Assembly: GCF_937863155.1 (NCBI RefSeq)
Contig: NZ_CALMFB010000069.1
Span: 62,001 to 126,000 of the forward strand
From: an uncultured Brevundimonas sp.
Lineage (GTDB): Bacteria; Pseudomonadota; Alphaproteobacteria; Caulobacterales; Caulobacteraceae
Direction of reading: 5' to 3'
DNA length: 64,000 nucleotides
Shown here: positions 8,782 through 17,732 of the stretch, in pieces
Numbering within the stretch: position 1 is the first letter of the stretch
Layout: every line of letters begins with the position of its first letter
Position numbers and translations under genes: made by a program
Notes under the pieces: model-generated
Database searches by the model: none
Seen by the model: only the letters and a program-made list of their open reading frames with translations
What the model was told of the DNA's origin: nothing

Positions 8782-9507
8782 TCAGCGCCCCACGGCGTGC
8801 AGGGCGCCGCCATGGTCGCGCAGCCATTTGCGATGCGGCCGATGATCGCCCACCAGCCGCTGGACCACCGACCAATAGGCCGGGCTGTGATCGGCGTGAA
8901 CCAGGTGCGCCACCTCGTGCGCCGCCAGATAATCCAGCACCTCAGGCGGGGCCATCACCACCCGCCACGAATAACGGATGGTGCGCCGGTGCGGGCTGCA
9001 ACTGCCCCAGCGCGAGGTGGTGTCGGCGATCGACACCGTCACCGGCCGCTGGCCCAGCGTCTTCAGATGCACGTCCGTGCGCTCGGTCAGGGCCTGGCGC
9101 GCCAGGCGCTTCAGCAGGTTCTGGACCCGGCGCGAAAAGGCCTCGCCTTCGCCGCCAGAGACGATCTGCATCCCCTCGTCCGTCTGGACCAGCCGCGCCG
9201 CCCCGGCCCCGCCGGTCGCCCGCAGGGTCACCGGCCGGCCGTGCAGCAGGATCTGGGCATCCGGCGCCAGGGGCGCGCCGTCCGGTCGCGCCGCCATCCG
9301 CTCGGCGATCCAAACCGCCTTCTGCCGCGCGAAGGCCACGCCTTCCTCCAGGCGCCGGGCGCTGGGGGCCGTGACCACCGCCTCGCCCGCGCGGGCGTCG
9401 ATGCGGATCGAGATGCGTCGCGCCCGGGCGTTGACCGCCAGCCGCAGGTCCAGCGGCCGGGCCGTCAGCCCTTCAAGCCGCAGTCGCTGGCCGTGCTGAT
9501 AGGCCAC
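8782..9507 (-). CDS. YgjP-like M48-type zinc metallopeptidase (DUF45)
   Basis: 241 residues. The C-terminal half carries H197-EVA-H201 and H207 in HADHSPAYW, the zinc-binding pattern of the YgjP/WLM-like family. It is preceded by SRWGSCS and IRYSWRVVMAP, also diagnostic. Substrate unknown. The chosen start is GTG at 9507, preceded by GAAGAGG at proper spacing; a longer reading to 9615 has no homology. It overlaps the 3' end of the PHB depolymerase gene by 35 bp on the same strand, which suggests translational coupling. Confidence 0.85.
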   Translation of the reverse strand: MAYQHGQRLRLEGLTARPLDLRLAVNARARRISIRIDARAGEAVVTAPSARRLEEGVAFARQKAVWIAERMAARPDGAPLAPDAQILLHGRPVTLRATGGAGAARLVQTDEGMQIVSGGEGEAFSRRVQNLLKRLARQALTERTDVHLKTLGQRPVTVSIADTTSRWGSCSPHRRTIRYSWRVVMAPPEVLDYLAAHEVAHLVHADHSPAYWSVVQRLVGDHRPHRKWLRDHGGALHAVGR

Positions 9508-10756
9508 CGGCCGCCTCTTCGTTGCGGGCGATGAAGTCGCGCACCCGCGGATAGATTTCGTCGCGGAACCGCCGGCCGTTGAACACGCCGTAGTGGCCCA
9601 CCTTGGGCTGGACATACAGTTCGCGGCGGTCGTCGGGGATGTTGGGCGTCAGGCCGTGCGCGGCCTGGGTCTGGCCCACGCCCGAGATGTCGTCCATCTC
9701 GCCCTCGACGGTCATCAGGCCGATGTCGGTGATGGCGCCCAGGTCCACCGGGCGTCCGCGATGCTCCAGAAGGCCGCGCGGCAGCAGGTGCTGCTGGAAG
9801 ACGATGTCGATGGTCTGAAGGTAGAATTCCTCGCTCAGATCCAGCACCGACAGATATTCGTCGTAGAATTCCGCGTGCTTCTGGGCGTTGTCGCCGTCGC
9901 CGGCGACCAGATGGCCGAAATAGCGGCGATGGGCGTCGACGTGCTTGTCCTCGTTCATCGACATGAAGCTGTAGAGCTGGACAAAGCCCGGATAGACCCG
10001 CCGCCCGGCGCCCGGATACGGCAGGGGCGTGGTGTGGATCATGTTCGACTTGAACCAGGCGAAGGGCCGTTCCTCGGCCAGCTGGTTGGTCACGGTCGGC
10101 GACAGGCGCGCATCGATGGGCGAGCCCATGAAGGTCATGGAGGCCGGGCGGTTGGGATCGCCGTCCTGGGCCATCAGGGCGCAGGCGGCCAGCACCGGCG
10201 GTCCCGGCTGGCAGACGCCGACCACATGGGCCCCCGGTCCGACCTTGGCGATCATGGTGCGGACGTGGTCGATATAGTCGTGGAAGTCGAAACGGCCCTC
10301 CAGCATCGGCACGTTGCGGGCGTTCTCCCAGTCGGTGACATAGACGTCGTGGTCCTGCAGGAAGGTCTCGACCGTGCCGCGCAGCAGGGTGGCGTAATGG
10401 CCCGACAGGGGCGCCACGATCAGCACGGCGGGCGCCGCCGTCGGCTTCCTGGCGCGGCGCAGATCGCCAAGATTGCGCGCGAACCGCACCAGACGGCACC
10501 AGGGCGAGGCCCAGATCACCTGTTCTTCGGTCCGCACCGGCTTGTCGTTGATCTGGACCGTCTCCAGCCGCCAGTCCGGCTTGCCGTAGCGGCGGGTCAG
10601 ATTCTCGAACAGTTCGGCCGAGGCATAGGCCGTGCGCCCGATGGCGGTGTCGGCCATAGGATTGAACGGTGAAGTCCAGAAAGCCCGCGCCATCTGCGCG
10701 CCGATCCGAAACGGAGCCGCCGACTGATAGGCGAGCTCATGAAAGGAATAGAGCAT
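9473..10756 (-). CDS. phaZ: Intracellular polyhydroxyalkanoate (PHB) depolymerase
   Basis: 427 residues. The N-terminus MLYSFHELAY is typical of intracellular PhaZ. The lipase-box position carries Cys rather than Ser: GVCQPG with C182, as in the PhaZa1 type from Ralstonia. The enzyme mobilises native PHB granules in the cytoplasm. The ATG at 10756 is preceded by AGGA 5 bp upstream; an upstream in-frame start gives a Cys-rich leader without homology. No PHA synthase or phasin gene is in the window. Located upstream of, and overlapping, the metallopeptidase gene. Confidence 0.92.
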   Translation of the reverse strand: MLYSFHELAYQSAAPFRIGAQMARAFWTSPFNPMADTAIGRTAYASAELFENLTRRYGKPDWRLETVQINDKPVRTEEQVIWASPWCRLVRFARNLGDLRRARKPTAAPAVLIVAPLSGHYATLLRGTVETFLQDHDVYVTDWENARNVPMLEGRFDFHDYIDHVRTMIAKVGPGAHVVGVCQPGPPVLAACALMAQDGDPNRPASMTFMGSPIDARLSPTVTNQLAEERPFAWFKSNMIHTTPLPYPGAGRRVYPGFVQLYSFMSMNEDKHVDAHRRYFGHLVAGDGDNAQKHAEFYDEYLSVLDLSEEFYLQTIDIVFQQHLLPRGLLEHRGRPVDLGAITDIGLMTVEGEMDDISGVGQTQAAHGLTPNIPDDRRELYVQPKVGHYGVFNGRRFRDEIYPRVRDFIARNEEAAGGLSARPATAA

Positions 10757-10864
10757 GGAATCCTGTACGCGGCCCCCGCCAATTGCTGCAGGGCAACATA
10801 AAACGCGCATCGGCGCAAAAGGATTATGAACACGGCTGCGTCATCGCCGCCGCCATCACCGCCC

Positions 10865-11491
10865 TCAGCCCCGAGCCATGGCCCGGCGGATGACGTCGGC
10901 CGAACGCTCCGGCCCCAGGTCGTGCGCCAGGGCGGCGCGGAAACGGCCGTCCGGCCCCATCAGATACAGGGTCAGGGAATGCTGCATCGTATAGCCCTCG
11001 CCCTGGCCTTCCTTTGAGTACAGGGCGCGATAGGCGCGGGCGGCGCCGGCCACCTGTTCCGGCGTGCCGGTCAGGCCGATGACGCCGCGGGGGAAGCCCT
11101 CGCTGGACAGATAGTCCTTCAGCGTCTGGGGCGTGTCGCGTTCGGGATCGATGGAGACGAAGACGATCTGCAGGTCGCGCGCCTGGTCGCCCAGCCGGTC
11201 CTGCGCCGCCTTCAGCACGCCCAGGGTGGTGGGGCAGTAGTCGGGGCAATAGGTGAAGCCGAAGAAGACCACGCTCCATTTTCCATTCAGGATCGTCTGG
11301 TCGGCCGGGCGGCCGTCCTGGTCGACCAGCTGGAAGGGGCCGCCGATCTGGGGCTGGCCGGTCTGGGACACCTCGATCGCGCCGGCTGAAGGCTCGCCGC
11401 GCCGGGTCGCGGAGACGATGGTCACCACGGCGATGACGGCCGCCAGAACCACACAGGCGGCGGCGAACAACAGGATGGAGCGACGGGGCAT
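10865..11491 (-). CDS. senC: SCO1/SenC copper chaperone
   Basis: 208 residues. An N-terminal membrane anchor (about 5-27) precedes a thioredoxin-like domain with C82-PDY-C86 and H171, the copper ligands of SCO proteins. It delivers copper to the CuA site of cytochrome oxidase and may act as a thiol reductase in the periplasm. It is divergent from regB with only 44 bp between starts, so the promoters must overlap. In Rhodobacter the equivalent gene (prrC/senC) is also next to regB and is tied to redox signalling. Confidence 0.92.
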   Translation of the reverse strand: MPRRSILLFAAACVVLAAVIAVVTIVSATRRGEPSAGAIEVSQTGQPQIGGPFQLVDQDGRPADQTILNGKWSVVFFGFTYCPDYCPTTLGVLKAAQDRLGDQARDLQIVFVSIDPERDTPQTLKDYLSSEGFPRGVIGLTGTPEQVAGAARAYRALYSKEGQGEGYTMQHSLTLYLMGPDGRFRAALAHDLGPERSADVIRRAMARG

Positions 11492-11535
11492 GACGGCCTC
11501 TCACGGTTCGGTGCGCGGCGGTCTATAGAGGGCGG

Positions 11536-13071
11536 GTGAGTTTTGAAGAAGCCCTGTCGTCGTCGCAGCCCGAGCCGCAGCCCGCGGTCCTGGCCGGCTG
11601 GCGCGAGACGCCGCGCCGGGGGCGGGGCCTGTCGCTGCGCACCCTGATCATCCTGCGCTGGCTGGCGCTGGCGGGTCAGACCGCGACGGTGCTGACGGCC
11701 TATTTCGCCCTGCATTTCCCCCTGCCGTTATGGCAGTGCCTGGCGGTGATCGCGCTGAGCGCCGGGGTCAATCTGGCCGCCACCTCGCATCTGAAGCGCA
11801 CCGACAACCGTCTGCCCGACGGGCGTCAGACGGCGTTCCACCTGGGTTTCGACATCCTGCAGCTGGCGACCATGCTGGCCCTGACGGGGGGGCTGGAGAA
11901 CCCCTTCTGCCTGCTGCTGGTGGCCCCGGTGACCATTGCGGCCGCCGCCCTGCCGTCGCGCCAGGCCATGCTGCTGGGCCTGATGGTGCTGATCGCCACC
12001 GGGGTGATGTTCTACTGGTCTCTGCCGCTGCCGTGGCGGATGGGCGAGCATCTGGACCTGCCGCCGCTGTACCGCTTCGGCATGGGGCTGGCGCTGGTGA
12101 CAGGGGTGGTGTTCACCGCCGCCTACGCCTGGCGGGTGGCGACCGACGCCGAGAAGCTGGAGCTGGCCCTGGCCACGACCCAGGACGTGCTGCAACGCGA
12201 ACAGCGGCTGGCGGCCCTGGGCGGGCTGGCGGCGGCGGCGGCGCACGAGTTGGGCACGCCGCTGGCGACCATTCAGGTGGTGGCCAAGGAGTTGCTGCGC
12301 GCCTCGCCCCCCGACAGCCCGGCGGCCGAGGACGCGGCCCTGATCCTGCAACAGTCCGAGCGCTGCCGGGGCATATTGCAGCGCCTGTCCCAGCGGCCGG
12401 AACAGGGCGACAAACTGTATGCCGATGTGGGGCTGAAGGCCCTGCTGGAAGAGGTGATCGAGCCGCACCGGGGCTTTGACCTGGAGTTCGAGGTGGCGGT
12501 GCTGACACCGCCCGGCCGCACCGCGCCGCGCGTCAAACGCCTGCCCGAGATCATCCACGGCCTGTCGACCCTGGTCGAAAACGCCGCCGACTTCGCGCGC
12601 AGCCGCGTGGTGGTCCAAGCCACGGTGGACGCCGGCTGGATCGAGATCGCCGTCATCGACGACGGCCCCGGCTTCGCCTCGGAAATCCTGCCGCGCCTGG
12701 GCGAACCCTATGTGACCAGTCGTCCGCATGGCAAGGCGCGCCAGGCCCTGGCGGCCCAGATCGCCGCCGCCGCCGCCCGCCCGGTCACCCGGCGCGGCCG
12801 CAAGGCCCCGCCGCCGACGCCAGACGCCGAACCCATCGCCCCCAGCCAGGGCGGCATGGGCCTGGGCTTCTTCATCGCCCGCACGCTGCTGGAGCGGACC
12901 GGCGGGGTGCTGAGCGTCGGCCCCGCCTCGCCCGAGGCCGGCCGGCGCGGGGCGGCGCGCGGGGCGCGGGTGGCCGTGCGCTGGTCGCGCCAGACGCTGG
13001 AGGCGCCGCCCGATCCGCCGTCCGGCACCGCTGTTCCGCCCTCGGCCCAAATGTCGCAGGACGGCGGCTGA
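11536..13071 (+). CDS. regB: Redox sensor histidine kinase RegB/PrrB/ActS
   Basis: 511 residues. Six or so N-terminal membrane helices (about 38-198) include GGLENPF at 118-124, the quinone-binding GGxxNPF heptapeptide of RegB. The H-box is HELGTPL with H237, and the redox-active cysteine is C277 in SERCRGIL. The 40-residue spacing between these equals that in Rhodobacter RegB (H225/C265, from memory). The ATPase domain has N-box VENAADF and G-boxes DDGPGF and GMGLGFFIA, with an Ala/Pro-rich insert before the last. Start is GTG at 11536 after AGAGGG. The kinase responds to quinone redox state and aerobic/anaerobic shifts. Confidence 0.95.
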   Translation: MSFEEALSSSQPEPQPAVLAGWRETPRRGRGLSLRTLIILRWLALAGQTATVLTAYFALHFPLPLWQCLAVIALSAGVNLAATSHLKRTDNRLPDGRQTAFHLGFDILQLATMLALTGGLENPFCLLLVAPVTIAAAALPSRQAMLLGLMVLIATGVMFYWSLPLPWRMGEHLDLPPLYRFGMGLALVTGVVFTAAYAWRVATDAEKLELALATTQDVLQREQRLAALGGLAAAAAHELGTPLATIQVVAKELLRASPPDSPAAEDAALILQQSERCRGILQRLSQRPEQGDKLYADVGLKALLEEVIEPHRGFDLEFEVAVLTPPGRTAPRVKRLPEIIHGLSTLVENAADFARSRVVVQATVDAGWIEIAVIDDGPGFASEILPRLGEPYVTSRPHGKARQALAAQIAAAAARPVTRRGRKAPPPTPDAEPIAPSQGGMGLGFFIARTLLERTGGVLSVGPASPEAGRRGAARGARVAVRWSRQTLEAPPDPPSGTAVPPSAQMSQDGG

Positions 13072-13126
13072 ACCTTGACCGGGCGCAGGATCGACCCGAC
13101 CTGAGGCCCCAGGAGACCCAATCCCG

Positions 13127-13681
13127 ATGTCCGATCTCGAAGCGCGTATCGCCGGCCTGCCCGACCGTTCCCTGCTGGTGCTTGACGACGACCAGGCCCT
13201 GCGCACCCGCATGGGCCGGGCGCTGGAGGCGCGGGGCTTTCAGGTCACCCTGGCCGGATCGGTGGCCGAGGCGACGCAGATCCTGCGTGAAGGGGCGCCC
13301 GCCTTCGGCGTTCTGGACATGCGGCTGGAGGACGGCAACGGCCTGAAGGTGGTCGAGGCCATGCGCGAGCGGCGCCAGGACGCCCGCATCGTCATGCTGA
13401 CCGGCTATGGCGCCATCGCCACCGCCGTGGCGGCGGTCAAGGCCGGGGCGGTCGACTATCTGTCAAAGCCCGCCGACGCCGACGATGTGGTCAAGGCCCT
13501 GCTGGCGGTCGGCGATGCGCCCGAACCGCCCGAAAACCCCATGAGCGCCGACCGCGTGCGGTGGGAGCATATCCAGCGGGTCTATGAGCTGTGCGATCAC
13601 AATGTGTCCGAGACGGCGCGCCGCCTGGGCATGCACCGGCGCACGCTGCAACGCATCCTGGCCAAGCGCGCGCCCCGCTGA
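13127..13681 (+). CDS. regA: Response regulator RegA/PrrA/ActR
   Basis: 184 residues. The receiver domain has phospho-acceptor D64 in GVLDMRLEDG and K in YLSKPAD. A short Pro-rich linker leads to a Fis-type helix-turn-helix, VSETARRLGMHRRTLQRI, nearly invariant among RegA proteins. It lies 55 bp after regB on the same strand, so the pair is probably co-transcribed. RegA activates genes for respiration, carbon and nitrogen fixation and other redox-linked functions under low oxygen. A gene on the other strand ends 10 bp after it. Confidence 0.95.
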   Translation: MSDLEARIAGLPDRSLLVLDDDQALRTRMGRALEARGFQVTLAGSVAEATQILREGAPAFGVLDMRLEDGNGLKVVEAMRERRQDARIVMLTGYGAIATAVAAVKAGAVDYLSKPADADDVVKALLAVGDAPEPPENPMSADRVRWEHIQRVYELCDHNVSETARRLGMHRRTLQRILAKRAPR

Positions 13682-13691
13682 GCCTGCTGCT

Positions 13692-14072
13692 CTAGACGGC
13701 CATCACGGTGCCTAACAACAGCCGCGCCCCCGCGCGGCCCAGCACCCGGTCCGTCGCGGCCTGAAGATCGCGTGACAGCGCCAGAATGTCCGGCGGCGCG
13801 CCCGGCAGCATGGCCTGGGCCGTGCGCTGGCACACTTCGGCATAGGCGGCGCGCAGGCGCGGGGCCGACTGTTCCGCGCGAAGACGCAGGGCCGCATCCG
13901 CCACATCCACCCCCGTCTCGACCGAAAAGACGCCGCGCCGCCCGCCGGGCCGCGTCACCGTGGCGGTGATGGTGGGCAGGGGCAGATAGGCGTTGGCCGC
14001 GCCGCCGCCGCCTCCGCCGCTCGTCTTGGCGGGTCCGGGCTTCGACAATCCGATCAGGGCGCGACGATCCAT
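13692..14072 (-). CDS. Conserved hypothetical protein
   Basis: 126 residues, not recognised. It begins MDRRALIGLSKPG, then a Gly run, then a beta-like segment with YLPLPTITATVTR and a helical half with QSAPRLRAAYAE and ATDRVLGRAGARLLLGTV. The short RR start could be read as a weak export signal, but there is no clear hydrophobic core. Codon use and GC are like the neighbours. It lies between convergent regA and bioB, 35 bp upstream of bioB on the same strand. No function assigned. Confidence 0.65.
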   Translation of the reverse strand: MDRRALIGLSKPGPAKTSGGGGGGAANAYLPLPTITATVTRPGGRRGVFSVETGVDVADAALRLRAEQSAPRLRAAYAEVCQRTAQAMLPGAPPDILALSRDLQAATDRVLGRAGARLLLGTVMAV

Positions 14073-14107
14073 GGCCGCAGCCTAGGCCGTGCCCGCTTAA
14101 GGTCCGG

Positions 14108-15109
14108 TTACGCGGCGGCGGTCGCGCGCTCGGCGACGGCCGGCTTCAGGTCCAACAGGGCGAACAGGGCGGCGTCGGCGTCCTGTTCCGGGTTGGGCGT
14201 GGTCAACAGCCGCCCGCCCACGAAGATGGAGTTGGCCCCGGCCAGGAAGCACAGGGCCTGAAGCTCGGCGCTCATGCCCTCGCGTCCGGCTGACAGGCGC
14301 ACCCGCGACCGGGGACAGACCAGCCGCGCCACCGCCACCGTGCGCACGAACTCGATCGGGTCGATCTCGCCCTCGTTCAGCACCCGCTCGCCCAGCGGCG
14401 TGCCGGCGACCGGAACCAGAGCGTTGACCGGCAGACTGTCGGGATATTCCGGCAGGGTGGCCAGGGCGTGCAGCAGGCCTGCGCGGTCGCGGCGCTCTTC
14501 GCCCATGCCGACAATGCCGCCGCAGCAGGTGCGCATGCCCGCGTCGCGGACGTGGGCCAGGGTGTCCAGACGGTCCTGATAGGTGCGGGTGGTCACCACC
14601 TCGGCATAGTAGTCCGGCCCGGTGTCCAGGTTGTGGTTGTAATAGTCCAGGCCCGCCGCCTTCAGCTGCTTCGCCTGGTCGGCGTTCAGCATGCCCAGGG
14701 TGGCGCAGGTCTCCAGCCCCAGAGCCTTCACCCCGGCGATCATGGCCGCCAGCTTGGGCGTGTCGCGGTCCTTCAGCTCGCGCCAGGCGGCGCCCATGCA
14801 GAACCGGTCGGCGCCGCCGGCCTTGGCCGCCATGGCCTCGGCGATCACCGCCTGAGCATCCATCAGCTTCTCGGCCTTGAGGCCGGTCTTGAAACTGGCC
14901 GACTGGCTGCAATAGCCGCAGTTTTCGGCGCAGCCGCCGGTCTTGATCGACAGCAGTTGGCTTCTCTGCACCTCGGACGGATCGAACCAGCGGCGGTGCA
15001 CGGTGGCCGCCTGATAGACCAGTTCCATGAACGGCAGGGCGAACAGGGCCTCGACCTGGTCCAGGGTCCAGTCGTGGCGAGGTTGGGCGGGATCGGGAAT
15101 CGCTGTCAT
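14108..15109 (-). CDS. bioB: Biotin synthase
   Basis: 333 residues. Radical-SAM motif C60-AEN-C64-GY-C67 followed by YNHNLDT and GGIVGMGE, characteristic of BioB. The enzyme inserts sulfur into dethiobiotin to form biotin, using a [4Fe-4S] cluster and a sacrificial [2Fe-2S] cluster. No other bio gene is close by. The last residues after LKPAV are Ala-rich and variable. Confidence 0.96.
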   Translation of the reverse strand: MTAIPDPAQPRHDWTLDQVEALFALPFMELVYQAATVHRRWFDPSEVQRSQLLSIKTGGCAENCGYCSQSASFKTGLKAEKLMDAQAVIAEAMAAKAGGADRFCMGAAWRELKDRDTPKLAAMIAGVKALGLETCATLGMLNADQAKQLKAAGLDYYNHNLDTGPDYYAEVVTTRTYQDRLDTLAHVRDAGMRTCCGGIVGMGEERRDRAGLLHALATLPEYPDSLPVNALVPVAGTPLGERVLNEGEIDPIEFVRTVAVARLVCPRSRVRLSAGREGMSAELQALCFLAGANSIFVGGRLLTTPNPEQDADAALFALLDLKPAVAERATAAA

Positions 15110-15147
15110 CGTGGCTGTGTCCGCCGAAGCGCCGGACAGGGCAAGTC

Positions 15148-16050
15148 TCAGACCTCGAACGTCAGATCGCGACGGCCGAAATCTATGGCCAGGCTGCGGA
15201 ACACCCCCAACAGATCCACCCCCAACAACATGGCCGGCGCCTGGCCCAGCCCCCAGACGCCGAAGGTGTGGAAGTCCCCGACAAGAACCGGCGCCCGCTC
15301 CAGACTCAAAGGGCCGAAATTGAGGTTGCGCACCACCATCATTCGCGCCTCGGCGGTTTCTCCGGTGGCCGACTGGACCGGCCGCGTGCGCGATCCGTCA
15401 CGACCGAAGGCGGGCAAACCTCCGACGGTGTCGATAAGGGCCGTGTTGACGATGGACGACTGGGCGCCGGTATCGACGATGGCCGTGACTGGACGGCCAC
15501 TGACGGCCGCATCCAGCATGACCAGATTGTGGAACCCCACCCCTTCAGGCGACCGGAAGGGTACGGTCTGGTCCGTCGCGAACATCGAACGCCCTCGCGC
15601 CCGCGAGCGTCCGATCGTCATGCGATCACCGCGAAAGGCGATAAGCACCCGTTTCCGATCCAGCTCCACCGCGCTCAACAGACCATCCAGGCCCGCCATG
15701 CCGACGCGGGAGCCGACCGCCATCCGGGGGCGGGTCTGATGCAGGGCGCCACACCGAAGCCTTTCGGCCCGCACGGTCGGCGCCCGTTCACCCGACAACA
15801 GCGTATGCAGCATGATGTCGGCGTCCCGCTGCAACCCCAGAGGCTGGATCAGGTCATCCGCGATCATGGACATCGAGGCCGCGCTGTCCAAGGCGAAACG
15901 GAAGGGGCCGCGTTCATTCAGGAAGAGCTGAAGCGTCATCCGCCCCATTCGATCAACGCCGGTTTCGGCGCCCACCGCCGCCCGCCCTCCGTGTCCCAAC
16001 GTCAAACTGGCGCCGACGCCTAGCAGAACAGCCCTGCGATCCAGTCCCAT
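15148..16050 (-). CDS. Retropepsin-like aspartic protease, exported
   Basis: 300 residues. The start [15 protein letters not shown] resembles a Tat or Sec signal. Two aspartic-protease half domains follow: the first has LDSAAS where D-T/S-G is expected, the second has the canonical VDTGAQSS. The ATG at 16050 is preceded by AAGGAG; an upstream start at 16119 would add 23 residues without homology. Probably a periplasmic retropepsin-fold protein with two lobes in one chain; substrate unknown. It is divergent from ahcY, and the palindrome at 16127-16144 lies in the shared region. Confidence 0.75.
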   Translation of the reverse strand: MGLDRRAVLLGVGASLTLGHGGRAAVGAETGVDRMGRMTLQLFLNERGPFRFALDSAASMSMIADDLIQPLGLQRDADIMLHTLLSGERAPTVRAERLRCGALHQTRPRMAVGSRVGMAGLDGLLSAVELDRKRVLIAFRGDRMTIGRSRARGRSMFATDQTVPFRSPEGVGFHNLVMLDAAVSGRPVTAIVDTGAQSSIVNTALIDTVGGLPAFGRDGSRTRPVQSATGETAEARMMVVRNLNFGPLSLERAPVLVGDFHTFGVWGLGQAPAMLLGVDLLGVFRSLAIDFGRRDLTFEV

Positions 16051-16126
16051 GGGACAGCGCTCCTTACCCGTCCGCACGCTGACAGTGACCCAGGTTCGGC
16101 GCAAATGAAGGCTTCGCAAGGTTTGA

Positions 16127-16144
16127 TATAAGGATATCCTTATA
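16127..16144. promoter_or_regulatory. 18-bp palindromic operator upstream of ahcY (SahR-like)
   Basis: TATAAGGATATCCTTATA is a perfect 18-bp palindrome 79 bp before the ahcY start. The ArsR-family regulator SahR, which senses S-adenosylhomocysteine and controls ahcY and methionine genes in proteobacteria, binds AT-rich palindromes centred on GATATC. The match to that class is from memory. Confidence 0.6.
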
Positions 16145-16223
16145 CGTTTATTGCCCCCGGCCCGGCGGCGGGCTATACGGCCGCGACCTTTCCCCGAACG
16201 ACGACATCAAGGCCGTTCCCGAC

Positions 16224-17615
16224 ATGACCGATTACATCATCCGCGACATCGCCCTGGCCGATTTCGGCCAGAAGGAAATCGCCATCGCCGAAACCGAAAT
16301 GCCGGGCCTGATGTCCGTGCGCGCCGAATACGGCCCGGCCCAGCCGCTGAAGGGCGCGCGGATCGCCGGTTCGCTGCACATGACCATCCAGACGGCGGTG
16401 CTGATCCAGACGCTGGAAGCCCTGGGCGCCGAAGTGCGCTGGGCCTCGTGCAACATCTTCTCGACCCAGGACCACGCCGCCGCCGCCATCGCCGCGGCCG
16501 GCACCCCGGTGTTCGCCGTCAAGGGCGAGACGCTGGAGGAGTACTGGGACTACGCCCACAAGATCTTCGAATGGGCCGATGGCGGTTACCCGAACCTGAT
16601 CCTGGACGACGGCGGCGACGCCACCCTGCTGTGCGTGCTGGGGCCCAAGGCCGAACAGGACGCCAGCGTCCTGGACAACCCGCAGAACGAGGAAGAGGAA
16701 GCCCTCTTCGCCGTCATGAAGCGGTATCTGAAGGAAAAGCCCGGCTTCTATTCGGCCATCCGCGACGCCATCGGCGGCGTGTCGGAAGAGACCACCACCG
16801 GCGTGCATCGCCTGTATCAGATGGCCGAGCGGGGCGAGCTGCCCTTCCCCGCCATCAACGTCAACGACAGCGTCACCAAGTCCAAGTTCGACAATCTGTA
16901 CGGCTGCCGGGAATCGCTGGTCGACGCCATCCGTCGCGGCACCGACGTCATGCTGTCGGGCAAGGTGGCGGTGGTCTGCGGCTACGGTGACGTGGGCAAG
17001 GGTTCGGCCGCGTCCTTGCGCCAAGGCGGCGCCCGGGTGATCGTGACCGAGATCGACCCCATCTGCGCCCTTCAGGCGGCCATGGAAGGCTATGAGGTCC
17101 AGACCCTGGAAGACGTGGCCGACAAGGCCGACATCTTCGTCACCGCCACGGGCAACAAGGACGTGATCCGCGTCGACCACATGCGGGCGATGAAGAACAA
17201 CGCCATCGTTTGCAACATCGGCCACTTCGACAGCGAAATTCAGGTCGCCGGCCTGAAAAACTTCAAGTGGGACGAGATCAAGCCGCAGGTGCACCACATC
17301 GAATTCCCGGACGGCAAGAAGATCATCCTCTTGTCCGAAGGCCGTCTGGTGAACCTGGGCAACGCCACCGGCCACCCGTCGTTCGTGATGTCGGCGTCCT
17401 TCACCAACCAGACCCTGGCCCAGATCGAGCTGTGGACCAACGCCAAGGCCTATGACAAGTCGGTCTACACCCTGCCCAAGCACCTGGATGAGAAGGTCGC
17501 CTTCCTGCACCTGGCCAAGCTGGGCGCCAAGCTGACCACCCTGGCCGCCGATCAGGCCGACTATATCGGGGTGCCGCAGACCGGGCCGTTCAAGCCGGAC
17601 CACTACCGCTACTAA
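16224..17615 (+). CDS. ahcY: Adenosylhomocysteinase (S-adenosyl-L-homocysteine hydrolase)
   Basis: 463 residues, full length. It shows the NAD-binding [10 protein letters not shown], the substrate-domain [12 protein letters not shown] and [13 protein letters not shown], and the conserved C-terminal DHYRY. It splits S-adenosylhomocysteine into adenosine and homocysteine, relieving product inhibition of methyltransferases. The insert between about 140 and 180 is the one common to bacterial enzymes. Preceded by an operator-like palindrome and followed by a strong terminator. An adenosine-kinase-like gene at 53.2 kb could use the adenosine product. Confidence 0.97.
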   Translation: MTDYIIRDIALADFGQKEIAIAETEMPGLMSVRAEYGPAQPLKGARIAGSLHMTIQTAVLIQTLEALGAEVRWASCNIFSTQDHAAAAIAAAGTPVFAVKGETLEEYWDYAHKIFEWADGGYPNLILDDGGDATLLCVLGPKAEQDASVLDNPQNEEEEALFAVMKRYLKEKPGFYSAIRDAIGGVSEETTTGVHRLYQMAERGELPFPAINVNDSVTKSKFDNLYGCRESLVDAIRRGTDVMLSGKVAVVCGYGDVGKGSAASLRQGGARVIVTEIDPICALQAAMEGYEVQTLEDVADKADIFVTATGNKDVIRVDHMRAMKNNAIVCNIGHFDSEIQVAGLKNFKWDEIKPQVHHIEFPDGKKIILLSEGRLVNLGNATGHPSFVMSASFTNQTLAQIELWTNAKAYDKSVYTLPKHLDEKVAFLHLAKLGAKLTTLAADQADYIGVPQTGPFKPDHYRY

Positions 17616-17661
17616 AGCCGACATCGGTCGGTTCGGCCGCCGTCCACGGGCCGGAAAAGCC

Positions 17662-17696
17662 AAGGGCCTGATCGCGATACGCGATCAGGCCCTTTT
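17662..17696 (+). terminator. Rho-independent terminator of ahcY
   Basis: AAGGGCCTGATCGC, GATAC loop, GCGATCAGGCCCTTTT: a 12-bp GC-rich stem, 47 bp after the ahcY stop. The A-rich 5' side would also give U residues when read toward lpd's strand, so it may serve both convergent genes. Confidence 0.9.
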
Positions 17697-17732
17697 GCTG
17701 TCTTGGGTCGCCCGGTTCGGCCTTGCCGGCCT

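Noticed and set aside
10783-10796. TTGCTGCAGGGCAA upstream of phaZ as a PhaR operator
   Set aside because: The repeat is short and does not match the spaced CTGC/GCAG form I know for PhaR; could be chance.
16145-16223. Riboswitch (SAH or SAM type) in the ahcY leader
   Set aside because: No conserved SAH- or SAM-riboswitch core or pseudoknot pattern could be found in the short leader.
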